From an uncultured Paludibaculum sp. (GTDB lineage Bacteria; Acidobacteriota; Terriglobia; Bryobacterales; Bryobacteraceae), in NCBI RefSeq assembly GCF_963665245.1, contig NZ_OY762267.1, positions 4,498,001 through 4,562,000 of the forward strand: 64,000 nt of DNA, given 5' to 3'. The position numbers were made by a program, and so were the translations under genes. Each line of letters opens with the position of its first letter. The first letter of the stretch is position 1. This document shows positions 43,327 to 51,527 of the stretch, in pieces. The notes beneath the pieces were generated by a model, which was not told where the DNA came from, did not search any database, and saw nothing but the letters and a program-made list of their open reading frames with translations.

Positions 43327-43368
43327 AAGGGCGGCCGCGCTTTCCGGCGGGGCCGCCCTTCCTTTTTC
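43327..43368 (+). terminator. Rho-independent terminator of the TonB receptor gene
   Basis: AAGGGCGGCC (43327-43336) pairs with GGCCGCCCTT (43351-43360), with a 14-base loop, followed by the T-rich tail CCTTTTTCC. It lies 18 bp after the receptor stop and before the convergent fabI end. Confidence 0.85.
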
Positions 43369-43397
43369 CTTTGGATCTGGTAGCCGTCGTGCTTGGG

Positions 43398-44168
43398 CTA
43401 AATCCCCATGATCTGATAGCCGGAATCAACGTACATGATATTGCCGGTCACGCCGCGGCCCAGGTCGGAGGCGAGAAATACGGCCGCATCGGCGACTTCC
43501 GCGGGGTCGGTCGTACGGCGCAACGGCGCATTCTCGGTCACGTGGTCGAGGATCTTGGAGAAGTCCTTGATGCCGCGGGCCGATGCCGTCTTGATGGGTC
43601 CCGCCGAGATGGCGTTCACGCGGATGTTACGCGGCCCCAGTTCACTGGCCAGGTAGCGGACACTGGCTTCCAGGGCAGCTTTCGCCACACCCATGACGTT
43701 GTAGTTCGTCATGACACGTTGGCTGCCCAGGTAGGACAGCGTCATAATGGAGCCACCCGCCGCCATCACCGGCGCCACGGCTCGGGAGACGGCCACCAGG
43801 GAATAGCAGGAGACTTCCTGGGCCAGAAGGAACCCATCCCGGGACGTCTCATAAAACGGCCGCGCCAGGTCTTCCTTGTTGGCGAAGGCGATGGAGTGCA
43901 CCACCGCGTCGAGCGTGGTCCCATCGGACTGCAGAGTCTCGGTTAAGTGCCGGATATCGTCTTCGCGCGTCACGTCGCAGCACATCAACCGTTGAACATC
44001 CAGATCGCGAGCGAGCTCTTCCACCACGTCCTTCTGCCGCTCGCCCTGGTAGGTCAAAATGAGCCCGGCGCCTTCCCTGCGATAGGCGCGCGCGATTGCA
44101 TAGGCGATGGACCAGCGATTGGCCAGACCCAGAATCAGTGTGGTCTTGTCTTTGAGCAACTGAGACAT
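43398..44168 (-). CDS. fabI: Enoyl-[acyl-carrier-protein] reductase (NADH), FabI type
   Basis: 256 residues from ATG 44168. The atypical short-chain dehydrogenase fold of FabI is clear: LILGLANRWSIAYAIARA (cofactor loop), VVHSIAFANKEDL, SYLGSQ (Y146) and NYNVMGVAKAAL (Y156, K163), in the same numbering as E. coli FabI, and RVNAISAGPIKTASARGI (substrate loop). C-terminus: VTGNIMYVDSGYQIMG. It reduces enoyl-ACP in the last step of each fatty acid elongation cycle and is the triclosan/isoniazid-type target. It stands alone, divergent from the secreted protein gene. Confidence 0.97.
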   Translation of the reverse strand: MSQLLKDKTTLILGLANRWSIAYAIARAYRREGAGLILTYQGERQKDVVEELARDLDVQRLMCCDVTREDDIRHLTETLQSDGTTLDAVVHSIAFANKEDLARPFYETSRDGFLLAQEVSCYSLVAVSRAVAPVMAAGGSIMTLSYLGSQRVMTNYNVMGVAKAALEASVRYLASELGPRNIRVNAISAGPIKTASARGIKDFSKILDHVTENAPLRRTTDPAEVADAAVFLASDLGRGVTGNIMYVDSGYQIMGI

Positions 44169-44302
44169 GAATTTTCTATTGTACCGTGCAGTCTTCAGGC
44201 CCAGAAGAAGACGTCGAGTCAGCAAGACGTGAAATGCAACTGATGCTCAGGTGCGAAACGTATTCGCCTGTGGTTGTAGTCTAGAGGACGAGGGATATTG
44301 TT

Positions 44303-46438
44303 ATGCGGCCTCGGTCTCGGTTTTTGTCCTTGATTCTATTTGTGTGTCTGGTCGGTTTGCCCGTTCGCGCGGCTACGCAGTGCGCGCTGACGGCGACGCC
44401 ATTGTTGGTGGCGGCAGAGGGATTAACGGAACCGATCGGAGATATCGTGCTGAGTTGCTATGGCGGCACACCACTCGGCCTGGTCACGGGATCGCTCCAA
44501 ATCTCGGTCAGCCAGCGGATCTCCAATGCGGTTGGTGACGATGGCCTGTTGCAGGGCATCACTTTCGGGATACAAACGCCCGCCGGCTATGTGAATGTGC
44601 CGATTACGGTTCGGCCGCTGGAGACTTCGATCCTCATCGAGAACTTCCAGTTCAACATGACAGCGCAGGGTACATTTGTCGCGAGGGTCAGCGGAATTCG
44701 GGCCGAGGCTGGTGGCGTCACGCAGGCCTTTGTACAGTTTATGGCCAGTGAGCAGTTGCCCGTCCCCTCACCCATTACCACTGTCGCGGCTTCACAGCCA
44801 TCCCTCTATGCCACAACGCTGGCGGCTTCGGCCGCGGGCATGGGGCCGCCCATCCCGGAGCATCTGGATTTCGACAACATGATCGCCAGCCGCGCCACGA
44901 TGTCCTCGACGCGGATAACCGAAGGATTTGGCGCGGCTTTCTCCCCCCGGACTGCCGCCGATGCCACCAACGGAATGCGCATCATGGTGGTTCTTTCCGG
45001 TGTGCCGGCCAGCGCCCGGATTTTCGCGCCCGATGCGATCGCGGGCAGCTCGGCGGCGATTCCGACCTCAAGTGGGCAATTTGGGTCCACTCGTACCGGC
45101 GGCCTTTACAATCCTCTCAACGGGCATTCCTTGCTTCTGGTGCGAGTCCGCGATGCGAAAGAGGATGGCAGTGGCGGTTTCGCGGTGTGGTCTCCCAGCA
45201 CTGGTCCACAAACGCTCTTCGGTGTTGGCGCGTTGGACTACAAGGGTCCTACTCCATACCTGGTTTACGAAGTGCTGGATTCGAATCCGACTGAAGTCGA
45301 ATCCGCTCAGATTCCCTTCTGGCTCTTCCTGCCCACCGACCAGTTCGTCTCTGAGGGCGTGATCACCCAGACGACCAGCCTGGCACCGCTGTCGACGCTC
45401 AAGGGCTCGGTTGCCGGTGCCCCGATCCCGAGGTACAAAGCCACTGCCGTGGAAGGCGATTGCAGGATCCTTCAGGACTGCGGTGCCAACTACTTCCCGA
45501 GGATGGAGACCACGCTGACTCGCACGCCTGCTGAGTTTGTTGCGCCGTCCGGTTCAGTTGCCCAGTCGAATTACGTGCTGGTCCACAATATCGGCGGAGG
45601 CATCCTGGAATGGCGAGTGTCGGCACGCTACGCCAACGGCGCCGATTGGCTAAGCATTTCGCCGGCAAGCGGCATGAACAACGCCACAGTGCGCTTCGAC
45701 GTGCTCCCGAAGAGCCTGCCTGAAGGCGTTTACGAGGCTGACCTTATCTTTCAGAACGTCAACCCCGTCTCGGGTGGCGTGGAGGAACAACTGGTCCACG
45801 TCAAACTGACGGTCACTGCGCCAGTGCCGGAACCGCCGCCGCCGGCCCCCGCCCCTACGATCTCGAACGTGGTTTCGCCCAGCAAGCGATGGGGCATGCC
45901 CTTCGCACCGGGCTCGCTCGTGATTCTGCAGGGGACCAATCTCACCAGCACCACGACCGTCACCGTGCAGGATCAGCCAGCAGCGATCGTATTGGTCTCC
46001 GAGGGCGAATTGACGGTGCAGGTGCCCCTCACTGTCACCCCCGGCCGAGTACAGGTGCTGGCGGCCAACGAGGCCAGCCTCAGCGCTCCCTACGGCATAG
46101 ACATCATCCATGTCGCTCCCGATTTGCTGTTCGTGCTGAATACCGATGGTGCAGCGAACGGCGTGGATCTACCCGTGGATGCCGGCAAGACGGTGCAGAT
46201 CTTCCTCACCGGCATCGCCAATGCGATTATGCCCATTCAGGTCATGATCCACGACCGGTGGAGGGAGGCGGCACCGGAAGCTACCACCCAGACCGGCGTA
46301 AGCGTCCTGAAGGTCACGGTGCCAGACGACCTGCCCACCATGCAGACCGAGACGATGGTCTGCGTGCAGTACTCCGCGAGTGTGGATGGCACGTGCAGTT
46401 TCCCCAAGGCGATCTGGCTGAAAGCCATGGCCCAATAG
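44303..46438 (+). CDS. Secreted protein with BACON-like and Solibacter-type C-terminal domain
   Basis: 711 residues with a signal peptide (FLSLILFVCLVGLPVRAAT). The middle region (about 410-510) reads like a BACON/Ig-like sandwich (YVLVHNIGGGILEWRVSA, DWLSISPASGMN, VRFDVLPKSLPEGVYEADL). A proline-rich linker (PEPPPPAPAPT) leads to a C-terminal domain with WGMPFAPGSLVILQGTNL, VSEGELTVQVPLTVTPGRVQVL and LFVLNTDGAANG. That arrangement matches the paralogous C-terminal family abundant in Solibacter (TIGR03437-like). The first 400 residues are unrecognised. No catalytic motif was seen; a surface-adhesion or structural role is inference. It is divergent from fabI. Confidence 0.75.
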   Translation: MRPRSRFLSLILFVCLVGLPVRAATQCALTATPLLVAAEGLTEPIGDIVLSCYGGTPLGLVTGSLQISVSQRISNAVGDDGLLQGITFGIQTPAGYVNVPITVRPLETSILIENFQFNMTAQGTFVARVSGIRAEAGGVTQAFVQFMASEQLPVPSPITTVAASQPSLYATTLAASAAGMGPPIPEHLDFDNMIASRATMSSTRITEGFGAAFSPRTAADATNGMRIMVVLSGVPASARIFAPDAIAGSSAAIPTSSGQFGSTRTGGLYNPLNGHSLLLVRVRDAKEDGSGGFAVWSPSTGPQTLFGVGALDYKGPTPYLVYEVLDSNPTEVESAQIPFWLFLPTDQFVSEGVITQTTSLAPLSTLKGSVAGAPIPRYKATAVEGDCRILQDCGANYFPRMETTLTRTPAEFVAPSGSVAQSNYVLVHNIGGGILEWRVSARYANGADWLSISPASGMNNATVRFDVLPKSLPEGVYEADLIFQNVNPVSGGVEEQLVHVKLTVTAPVPEPPPPAPAPTISNVVSPSKRWGMPFAPGSLVILQGTNLTSTTTVTVQDQPAAIVLVSEGELTVQVPLTVTPGRVQVLAANEASLSAPYGIDIIHVAPDLLFVLNTDGAANGVDLPVDAGKTVQIFLTGIANAIMPIQVMIHDRWREAAPEATTQTGVSVLKVTVPDDLPTMQTETMVCVQYSASVDGTCSFPKAIWLKAMAQ

Positions 46439-46510
46439 CCTCGGCTACACCGACGAACTGATCGTCCGAGGCAGGTCTGCCCGCGTGTCAGGCGGCCCTG
46501 CCCAGTTTCC

Positions 46511-48112
46511 TCATCGGTGGCTCCACTGGAGAGCCGCCACCGCTGCCGCACCGCGGACTCCGGCGTACTGGCCGGCGCTGGAGACTTCGATCCGGATTCT
46601 CCGCCGGTCCCACGCCAGGATTCTCTTGCTCAACGCCCGGCGGAGGGCCGCAATCAGGGGTGGACCCGCGCTCGCCAAGCCGCCCGTCAACACCAGAACC
46701 TCCGGATCCAGCAGGTGAGTCGCGGGCAGCAGCGAATCCGCGAGCGTGGCGGCGTACTCCTCCAACAATCGGCAGGCCTGAAGGTTCTGGTGCAGCACGG
46801 CCTCGGTCCACGCCTCCAGGGAGCCGAAATCGGACACCAGTCGCGTGGCGCCCACCTTGCCCAGTTCCGTCTCCGCGCAGCCTTTTAGTCCGCACGTGCA
46901 CGGCATCACGGCGCCGGGCAGGGGCAAGTGGCCCAGCATGCAGGCCAACCCATGCTCACCCCTCAGCAGTCGTCCTTCCACAATCGCGCCGCCGCCGACG
47001 CCGGTGCCGAGTGTGACGCAGAGCCCCGAACGCACGCCCCGTGCTGCTCCGTACAGCCACTCGCCCGCGGTAGCGGCAACGCCATCGTTCTCGAAGAAGG
47101 CCGGCAGGCTCGTCTCTCGCGCCACGGCCGCGCGCAGATCCGCGCCAGTCCAGCCGGGCAGGTTCCCGGTGGCATAGCGAACCGACCCAGTCTGCCGATC
47201 CAGCCAGCCCGCGGCCGCAACCGAGACACACTCCGCCTCCGGCCCACCCGCTTGCGCCAAGCAGACGCGCACTGCGACACGCATCTGATCCAGAACCTGC
47301 TCGGCGCTGGCCGCGGGCGTCGACACCAGGCCCGTACCGTGCATTGCTCCATCTCGCGCCACCAGCCCGTACTTGATGTTCGTGCCGCCGACATCAATGG
47401 CCGCGGTCCACTGCGGCCCCCGGCCATCTTGCAGCGCATCGGCGAACTCTCTCGTGATCAAGTGCGGCCGTGTAATCGCGCTACCCACCACTACGGCCCA
47501 GGCGCCGGCCCGGACCGCGCTGGCCGCTTCCTCTGGCAACCCAATTCCGCCTTCAGCAATCACCGGAACCGGGCAGCGCCGCACGAGCTCCGCGATGAAC
47601 TCCGGCTCAAAACGGCCTTTCAGATGCCTTGTCTCCGCCGTGTAGCCCCGCATCGTACTCAGCACGAAACTTGCCCCGTGACGCACCGCCGCCTCGGCTT
47701 CTTCCAGGGTTGCGATGTCCGCCATGGCCGGCAGGCCCAGTTCGCGCCGGATCCGCTGCAGCCTGTCGTGGGCGCCGCGCGCGATACCGCGCTGGCTGCA
47801 ATCCACGCCGATGGCATCCGCCCCGGCCCGTGCCAGTTCCGCCGCGCGTTCAAACGTCGGCGTGATCAGGATCTGGCCGTCCTCCATGACTTCCTTGTGA
47901 ATGCCCAGGATCGGGACCGGCACGGCCATTCGAATCGATTCGATATCGGCCGCTCCGTGCGCGCGAATGCCGCCCGCGCCCCCGTCGACGGCCGCCCGCG
48001 CGAACCGCGCCATCAACCCGGCACCATCAAAAGCGTCGGGTGCCGCCGCCTGGCAGGAGACGATCAGCCGCCCTCGCGCCTCCGCCCAAGCGCCATGCTC
48101 ACCCGCGCTCAT
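46511..48112 (-). CDS. nanEK: Bifunctional NanE-NanK: N-acetylmannosamine-6-phosphate epimerase fused to ROK kinase
   Basis: 533 residues from ATG 48112, which overlaps the nanA stop (ATGA). Residues 1-230 are a NanE barrel: VPVPILGIHKEVM with lysine K73 in the catalytic position, GADAIGVDCSQR, PVIAEGGIGLPEEA and AVVVGSAITRP. Residues about 236-533 are a ROK sugar kinase: AAIDVGGTNIKYGLV (ATP phosphate loop), LPGWTGADL, FENDGVAATAGEWLYG, LGTGVGGGAIVEGRLL, a histidine in CMLGHLPL and the zinc motif CTCGLKGCAE. Together they would phosphorylate N-acetylmannosamine and epimerise it to N-acetylglucosamine-6-phosphate. Such NanE-NanK fusions are known in some bacteria. It completes the pathway begun by NanA. 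Confidence 0.9.
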   Translation of the reverse strand: MSAGEHGAWAEARGRLIVSCQAAAPDAFDGAGLMARFARAAVDGGAGGIRAHGAADIESIRMAVPVPILGIHKEVMEDGQILITPTFERAAELARAGADAIGVDCSQRGIARGAHDRLQRIRRELGLPAMADIATLEEAEAAVRHGASFVLSTMRGYTAETRHLKGRFEPEFIAELVRRCPVPVIAEGGIGLPEEAASAVRAGAWAVVVGSAITRPHLITREFADALQDGRGPQWTAAIDVGGTNIKYGLVARDGAMHGTGLVSTPAASAEQVLDQMRVAVRVCLAQAGGPEAECVSVAAAGWLDRQTGSVRYATGNLPGWTGADLRAAVARETSLPAFFENDGVAATAGEWLYGAARGVRSGLCVTLGTGVGGGAIVEGRLLRGEHGLACMLGHLPLPGAVMPCTCGLKGCAETELGKVGATRLVSDFGSLEAWTEAVLHQNLQACRLLEEYAATLADSLLPATHLLDPEVLVLTGGLASAGPPLIAALRRALSKRILAWDRRRIRIEVSSAGQYAGVRGAAAVAALQWSHR

Positions 48113-49002
48113 ATGCACACCGGCCGGAGACTCGCCGTCGCCCCCTCGTTCAGTTCGGCCTGCAACTGCTCCACTTCCGCCGGAGCCAGCCTGCGCCGAG
48201 GCGCCGCGCACACTCCACAATCGAGGCCCTGCCAGCGGAGGATCTCCTTCACCGCCGCGTGCGGTTGATAGCGCAATCCAATCGTCACCAGGCCGTTGAT
48301 CTTCGACTGGAGAATCCGCGCCCGCTCCCAATCGCCGCTGCGTGCCGCCTGGTACAGCTCCACGAACCACCGCGCGGCAACATTGTAGAAGCTCCCGATG
48401 CCTCCATCTGCGCCCATCAGCAGCCCCGCCGCGAGAATCTCGTCGAATCCGCTGAAGACGGTCACCGCATTGTCCTTCAGCCTTCTCAACAGATAAAGGT
48501 CCGTGCTCGTGAACTTTAGTCCGGCCACGTTCGGAATCTCGCACAGCCGCATCAGCTCGTCATAACTCCGCGGATGCGCCGCATGCCCGGGGTAGTAGTA
48601 CACCAGAAATGGCAAATCCGTCGCCCCAGCCAGCGCCTCGTAGTAGCCCTGCACTTCGTCCATCGAATAACTGCCGGCCGGTGGCAGGCTGCTCAACGCA
48701 TGCGCGCCCACCCGCGCAGCGTGCCGCGCCAGGTCCATCGCCGCCGCCGTGCTCGACGCGCCCACGTGCACAATCACCTGGCGGCCCGTTGGAGTCGCGT
48801 CCACCGCCCTCTCCGCCACGGCCTTCCTCTGCTCGGGGCTCATGCTCAGGCCTTCCCCCGTCTGCCCGCAGACATACAACCCGTCCACCCCATCCTGGTA
48901 GAGCCTGCCGCACAGAGCCTCGAACGCCTCCGGCATGAATACGCCGTCCGTCGTCATCGGCGTAATCACCGCCGGATAAATCCCTTGTAGTTCCACCGCC
49001 AT
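48109..49002 (-). CDS. nanA: N-acetylneuraminate lyase-like aldolase
   Basis: 297 residues, the normal length for the DHDPS/NAL family. The barrel shows GIYPAVITPMTTDG, LYVCGQTGEGLSMSPEQRK, LVYYYPGH (Y135-137) and the Schiff-base lysine K163 in VAGLKFTSTDLYLLRRL. FSGFDEILAAGLLMGADGGIGSFYNV matches the sialic-acid subfamily block of E. coli NanA closely. It cleaves N-acetylneuraminate to N-acetylmannosamine and pyruvate. A dihydrodipicolinate or keto-deoxy-sugar-acid function cannot be excluded by motif alone, but the NanE-NanK fusion encoded immediately downstream decides for sialic acid. Its promoter holds an ATCGAT palindrome. Confidence 0.88.
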   Translation of the reverse strand: MAVELQGIYPAVITPMTTDGVFMPEAFEALCGRLYQDGVDGLYVCGQTGEGLSMSPEQRKAVAERAVDATPTGRQVIVHVGASSTAAAMDLARHAARVGAHALSSLPPAGSYSMDEVQGYYEALAGATDLPFLVYYYPGHAAHPRSYDELMRLCEIPNVAGLKFTSTDLYLLRRLKDNAVTVFSGFDEILAAGLLMGADGGIGSFYNVAARWFVELYQAARSGDWERARILQSKINGLVTIGLRYQPHAAVKEILRWQGLDCGVCAAPRRRLAPAEVEQLQAELNEGATASLRPVCI

Positions 49003-49133
49003 CGGTATAATTCCCCTTTATCGTCTGCCCGCTGCTCGCGACGCTACGCGGCCCAATCATGGATTTCTCATCCCCGGCTACCCGGTTCTCCGCGCCTGCC
49101 TTGACAACATGGCCCGGATCAGACAGACTCATT

Positions 49134-49160
49134 ATTGTAATAATCGATAATCGATTGCAA
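49134..49160 (-). promoter_or_regulatory. Promoter of the nanA-nanEK unit
   Basis: Read on the minus strand: TTGCAA (49160-49155), a 15-bp spacer and TACAAT (49139-49134). The spacer contains the palindrome 49142-49156, so a bound repressor would cover the promoter. The predicted transcript start is about 125 bases before the nanA ATG. Confidence 0.5.
49142..49156. promoter_or_regulatory. Palindromic operator between nanA and the MFS gene
   Basis: AATCGAT-A-ATCGATT: perfect 7-bp arms around a single base (centre 49149). It shares the core ATCGAT-N-ATCGAT with the palindrome at 51491-51511 before the TonB receptor. Likely binding site for the GntR/FCD regulator encoded at 50631. Confidence 0.7.
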
Positions 49161-49243
49161 GAAGATCGTCACTATATCGTGATCCTACTCAGCCGCCCAT
49201 TCCAATCTTCCATCTCTCTTCCGCCCCCTCTGCGCAGACGCCC

Positions 49244-50452
49244 ATGCTAACCAGAAACGCCTGGTGGATCGTCGCCCTACTCTGGGGCGTTGCCCTCCTC
49301 AACTACCTCGACCGCCAGGTCATCTTCTCCCTCTTCCCCCTCCTGCGCGCCGACCTCGGCCTCACCGACATGGAACTGGGCATGCTCGGTACCGCTTTCC
49401 TCTGGATCTATGCCGCCGCCAGCCCGCTGGCCGGTTATCTGGGCGATCGCTTCGGACACCGGCCCGTCATCCTGCTGAGCCTGCTCATATGGTCCGCCGT
49501 GACGGTCTGCGTTGCCCTCGCCGGCGGCTTCCGGTCGCTCATCGCCACCCGCGCCCTCATGGGGATCGGCGAAGCCTGCTACATCCCCTCCGCTCTGGCC
49601 CTCATCTCGGCTTGGCACGGACCCCAGACCCGCTCCCGCGCCATTGGCCTCCATCAGAGCGGTATCTATGCCGGCATCCTCCTCGGCGGTTTCGGCGGCG
49701 CGTGGATTGGAGAAAACTACGGCTGGCGCACCGTCTTCTGGGTGCTGGGCGCGGTGGGCATCGCCTACGCCGCCCTGCTGCCCCGGTTGCTGCCGCGGAC
49801 CCCGGCGTTGGCCCCTGATCGCACGAGTTCCGCCGCCTTCCTGCCCACAATCCGCTCCATCCTGCGGAATGCCGCGTTCTGGCCCGTCCTGGCCGTCTTC
49901 GCCGTGATGTCCATGGCCAGTTGGCTCGTCTACGCCTGGATGCCTCTGTTCCTCTTCGAAAAGTTCAGCCTCAGCCTGTCCAGCGCCGGCTTCGCCGCCA
50001 CCTTCTTCGTTCAGGTGGCCAGCGTGGCGGGCATCCTGCTGGGCGGTTGGCTCGGCGACACCTCCGGACGGCGCTCCGCCCGGGGGCTCCTCTTCACCCA
50101 GGTGGCCGGACTCGCGCTCGCCGCCCCGTTCCTCTCGCTCAGCGGACTCGCCTCCGATGCCTGGGTGCTGTACGCCGCGCTTGCCCTCTATGGCGTCGGC
50201 CGGGGCATCTACGACTGCAACGTCATGCCTGTCCTGTGCGAAATCGTCAATGAAGAGGAACGCTCCAGCGCCTTCGGCCTGCTCAACTTCGCTGGCACGT
50301 TCTCCGGCGGTCTCATCGCCCTGCTCGCCGGAGCGCTCAAATCCACCCTCGGCCTGGGCGTGATCCTCGGCGCCGTCGGTGTTGCCGTTCTCGGCTGCTC
50401 CACCCTGCTACTGCTAATCCCCCGGCTCAAAACAAAGGCGTCCGCCGCATGA
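49244..50452 (+). CDS. MFS transporter, probable sialic acid or sugar-acid permease
   Basis: 402 residues with twelve predicted membrane helices and no signal peptide. Helix 1 includes WWIVALLWGVALLNYLDRQVIFSLF; the loop GDRFGHRPVILL between helices 2 and 3 is the major-facilitator signature, and the matching loop GDTSGRRSARGLL lies between helices 8 and 9. It carries its substrate by proton symport or exchange across the inner membrane. Its position between nanA and the GntR gene, sharing a divergent control region, makes N-acetylneuraminate or the released sugar acid the best guess. The gene is followed after 178 bp by the regulator. Confidence 0.88.
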   Translation: MLTRNAWWIVALLWGVALLNYLDRQVIFSLFPLLRADLGLTDMELGMLGTAFLWIYAAASPLAGYLGDRFGHRPVILLSLLIWSAVTVCVALAGGFRSLIATRALMGIGEACYIPSALALISAWHGPQTRSRAIGLHQSGIYAGILLGGFGGAWIGENYGWRTVFWVLGAVGIAYAALLPRLLPRTPALAPDRTSSAAFLPTIRSILRNAAFWPVLAVFAVMSMASWLVYAWMPLFLFEKFSLSLSSAGFAATFFVQVASVAGILLGGWLGDTSGRRSARGLLFTQVAGLALAAPFLSLSGLASDAWVLYAALALYGVGRGIYDCNVMPVLCEIVNEEERSSAFGLLNFAGTFSGGLIALLAGALKSTLGLGVILGAVGVAVLGCSTLLLLIPRLKTKASAA

Positions 50453-50630
50453 GCCGCTTTGTTCGCCGTTGCGAGACCCCAGCCGTCGGTAACCCGTCTT
50501 CGCCTCCTGTTTTTCAACGCCTCCCACGGCGGCATTCGAAAGTTACAATGACTGTTGTCGGAGTGGAGCCGTGGTCCGGGTTACCCCGTTCTGCACGGGC
50601 CGTGAACTTGCTCGCATAGGTACTCACCAC

Positions 50631-51365
50631 ATGTTCGATCCAGACTTCTCCCAGGCCCACCAGCAGCAACCCGCCGCGCCCATCGTGCCGCGCCAGCCCA
50701 TTCGTGCCGACTCCCTCGCCACCCAGGTTTTCAACCTCCTCAAGAAGGAGATCTTCTCGGGCCAGCTCCAGCCCGGGGAACTGCTGCGCGAACTCCACCT
50801 GGCCAAAACCCTCAACGTCAGCCAGGCCACCGTCCGTGAGGCGCTGGTCCAGTTGGAACAGGAAGGCCTCGTCGTCCGTTCGCAAAACCGCAAGACCAGC
50901 GTCACCGATTTCAGCTCGGACGACGTCCGCGACCGCCTCGCCATCCGCATGTCCCTGGAGGAACTCGCCGCCGTCCGTGCCGCCCGGAACATGACCGACG
51001 CCGACCTCGACGAACTCCAGCGCCTCGCCTCCGCCATCGACGACGCCATTGAGATCGGCGACTGCTACGCCATGACCTTGGCCGATCTGTCATTCCACCG
51101 CTTCCTGTGGAGCTGCGCCCGCAGCCCCGTCATGCTCAAGACCCTGGAACAGATCTCCACGCCCCTGTTCGCTTTCCTCGGCGTCAAACACATCCGCAAG
51201 CCGCTCCAGCAGAATCGCGGCATGGCCCACGCGGGCATCGTTGAAGCCATGCGGCAGCGCACCCCCGCGGCCATCCAAAGTGCCATCCGGGCCCACATCG
51301 AGGGGTCCTACAGCGCACTCCTTGTCTCGTCCGGCGGCTCCGGCGACGATCCTTCCGCCGGCTAG
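50631..51365 (+). CDS. GntR-family transcriptional regulator (FCD subfamily)
   Basis: 244 residues from ATG 50631 (an in-frame GTG at 50571 lies upstream). Residues about 28-95 are the GntR winged helix (LATQVFNLLKKEIFSGQLQPGELLRE, NVSQATVREALVQLEQEGLV). Residues about 100-230 are the FCD ligand domain with its histidines in LADLSFHRFLW, GMAHAGIVEAM and IRAHIEGSYS, which usually hold a metal that coordinates an acidic sugar. FCD regulators commonly control uronate or sialate genes as repressors. Two palindromes in this locus, at 49142 and 51491, are the predicted operators; none is seen before its own start. Confidence 0.92.
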   Translation: MFDPDFSQAHQQQPAAPIVPRQPIRADSLATQVFNLLKKEIFSGQLQPGELLRELHLAKTLNVSQATVREALVQLEQEGLVVRSQNRKTSVTDFSSDDVRDRLAIRMSLEELAAVRAARNMTDADLDELQRLASAIDDAIEIGDCYAMTLADLSFHRFLWSCARSPVMLKTLEQISTPLFAFLGVKHIRKPLQQNRGMAHAGIVEAMRQRTPAAIQSAIRAHIEGSYSALLVSSGGSGDDPSAG

Positions 51366-51455
51366 ACGGCCGCCTCTCCTCACAGCCATCCTCTCCGGCG
51401 CCCTTTCCGTCCGCCCGCCGCGGCGCCCCCTTCCACTCCGGCTGCGCACCCTCTC

Positions 51456-51484
51456 TTGACACATCCTCCAATCAGTGATACCTT
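51456..51484 (+). promoter_or_regulatory. Predicted promoter of the TonB receptor in the nan locus
   Basis: TTGACA (51456-51461), 17 bp and TACCTT (51479-51484). The -10 box is weak. A palindrome covers the region from about +1 onward. A TTGACA also lies at the same distance (45-48 bp) before the other palindrome's centre, at 49101. Confidence 0.45.
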
Positions 51485-51490
51485 TCTTTT

Positions 51491-51511
51491 GATTATCGAT
51501 GATCGATAATC
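51491..51511. promoter_or_regulatory. 21-bp perfect palindrome before the TonB receptor
   Basis: GATTATCGAT (51491-51500), G, ATCGATAATC (51502-51511): perfect 10-bp arms. It sits between the predicted -10 box and the AGGAG ribosome site (51518-51522), where a bound repressor would block transcription. The core ATCGAT-N-ATCGAT equals that at 49142-49156. Confidence 0.75.
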
Positions 51512-51527
51512 GCAAATAGGAGACCAC

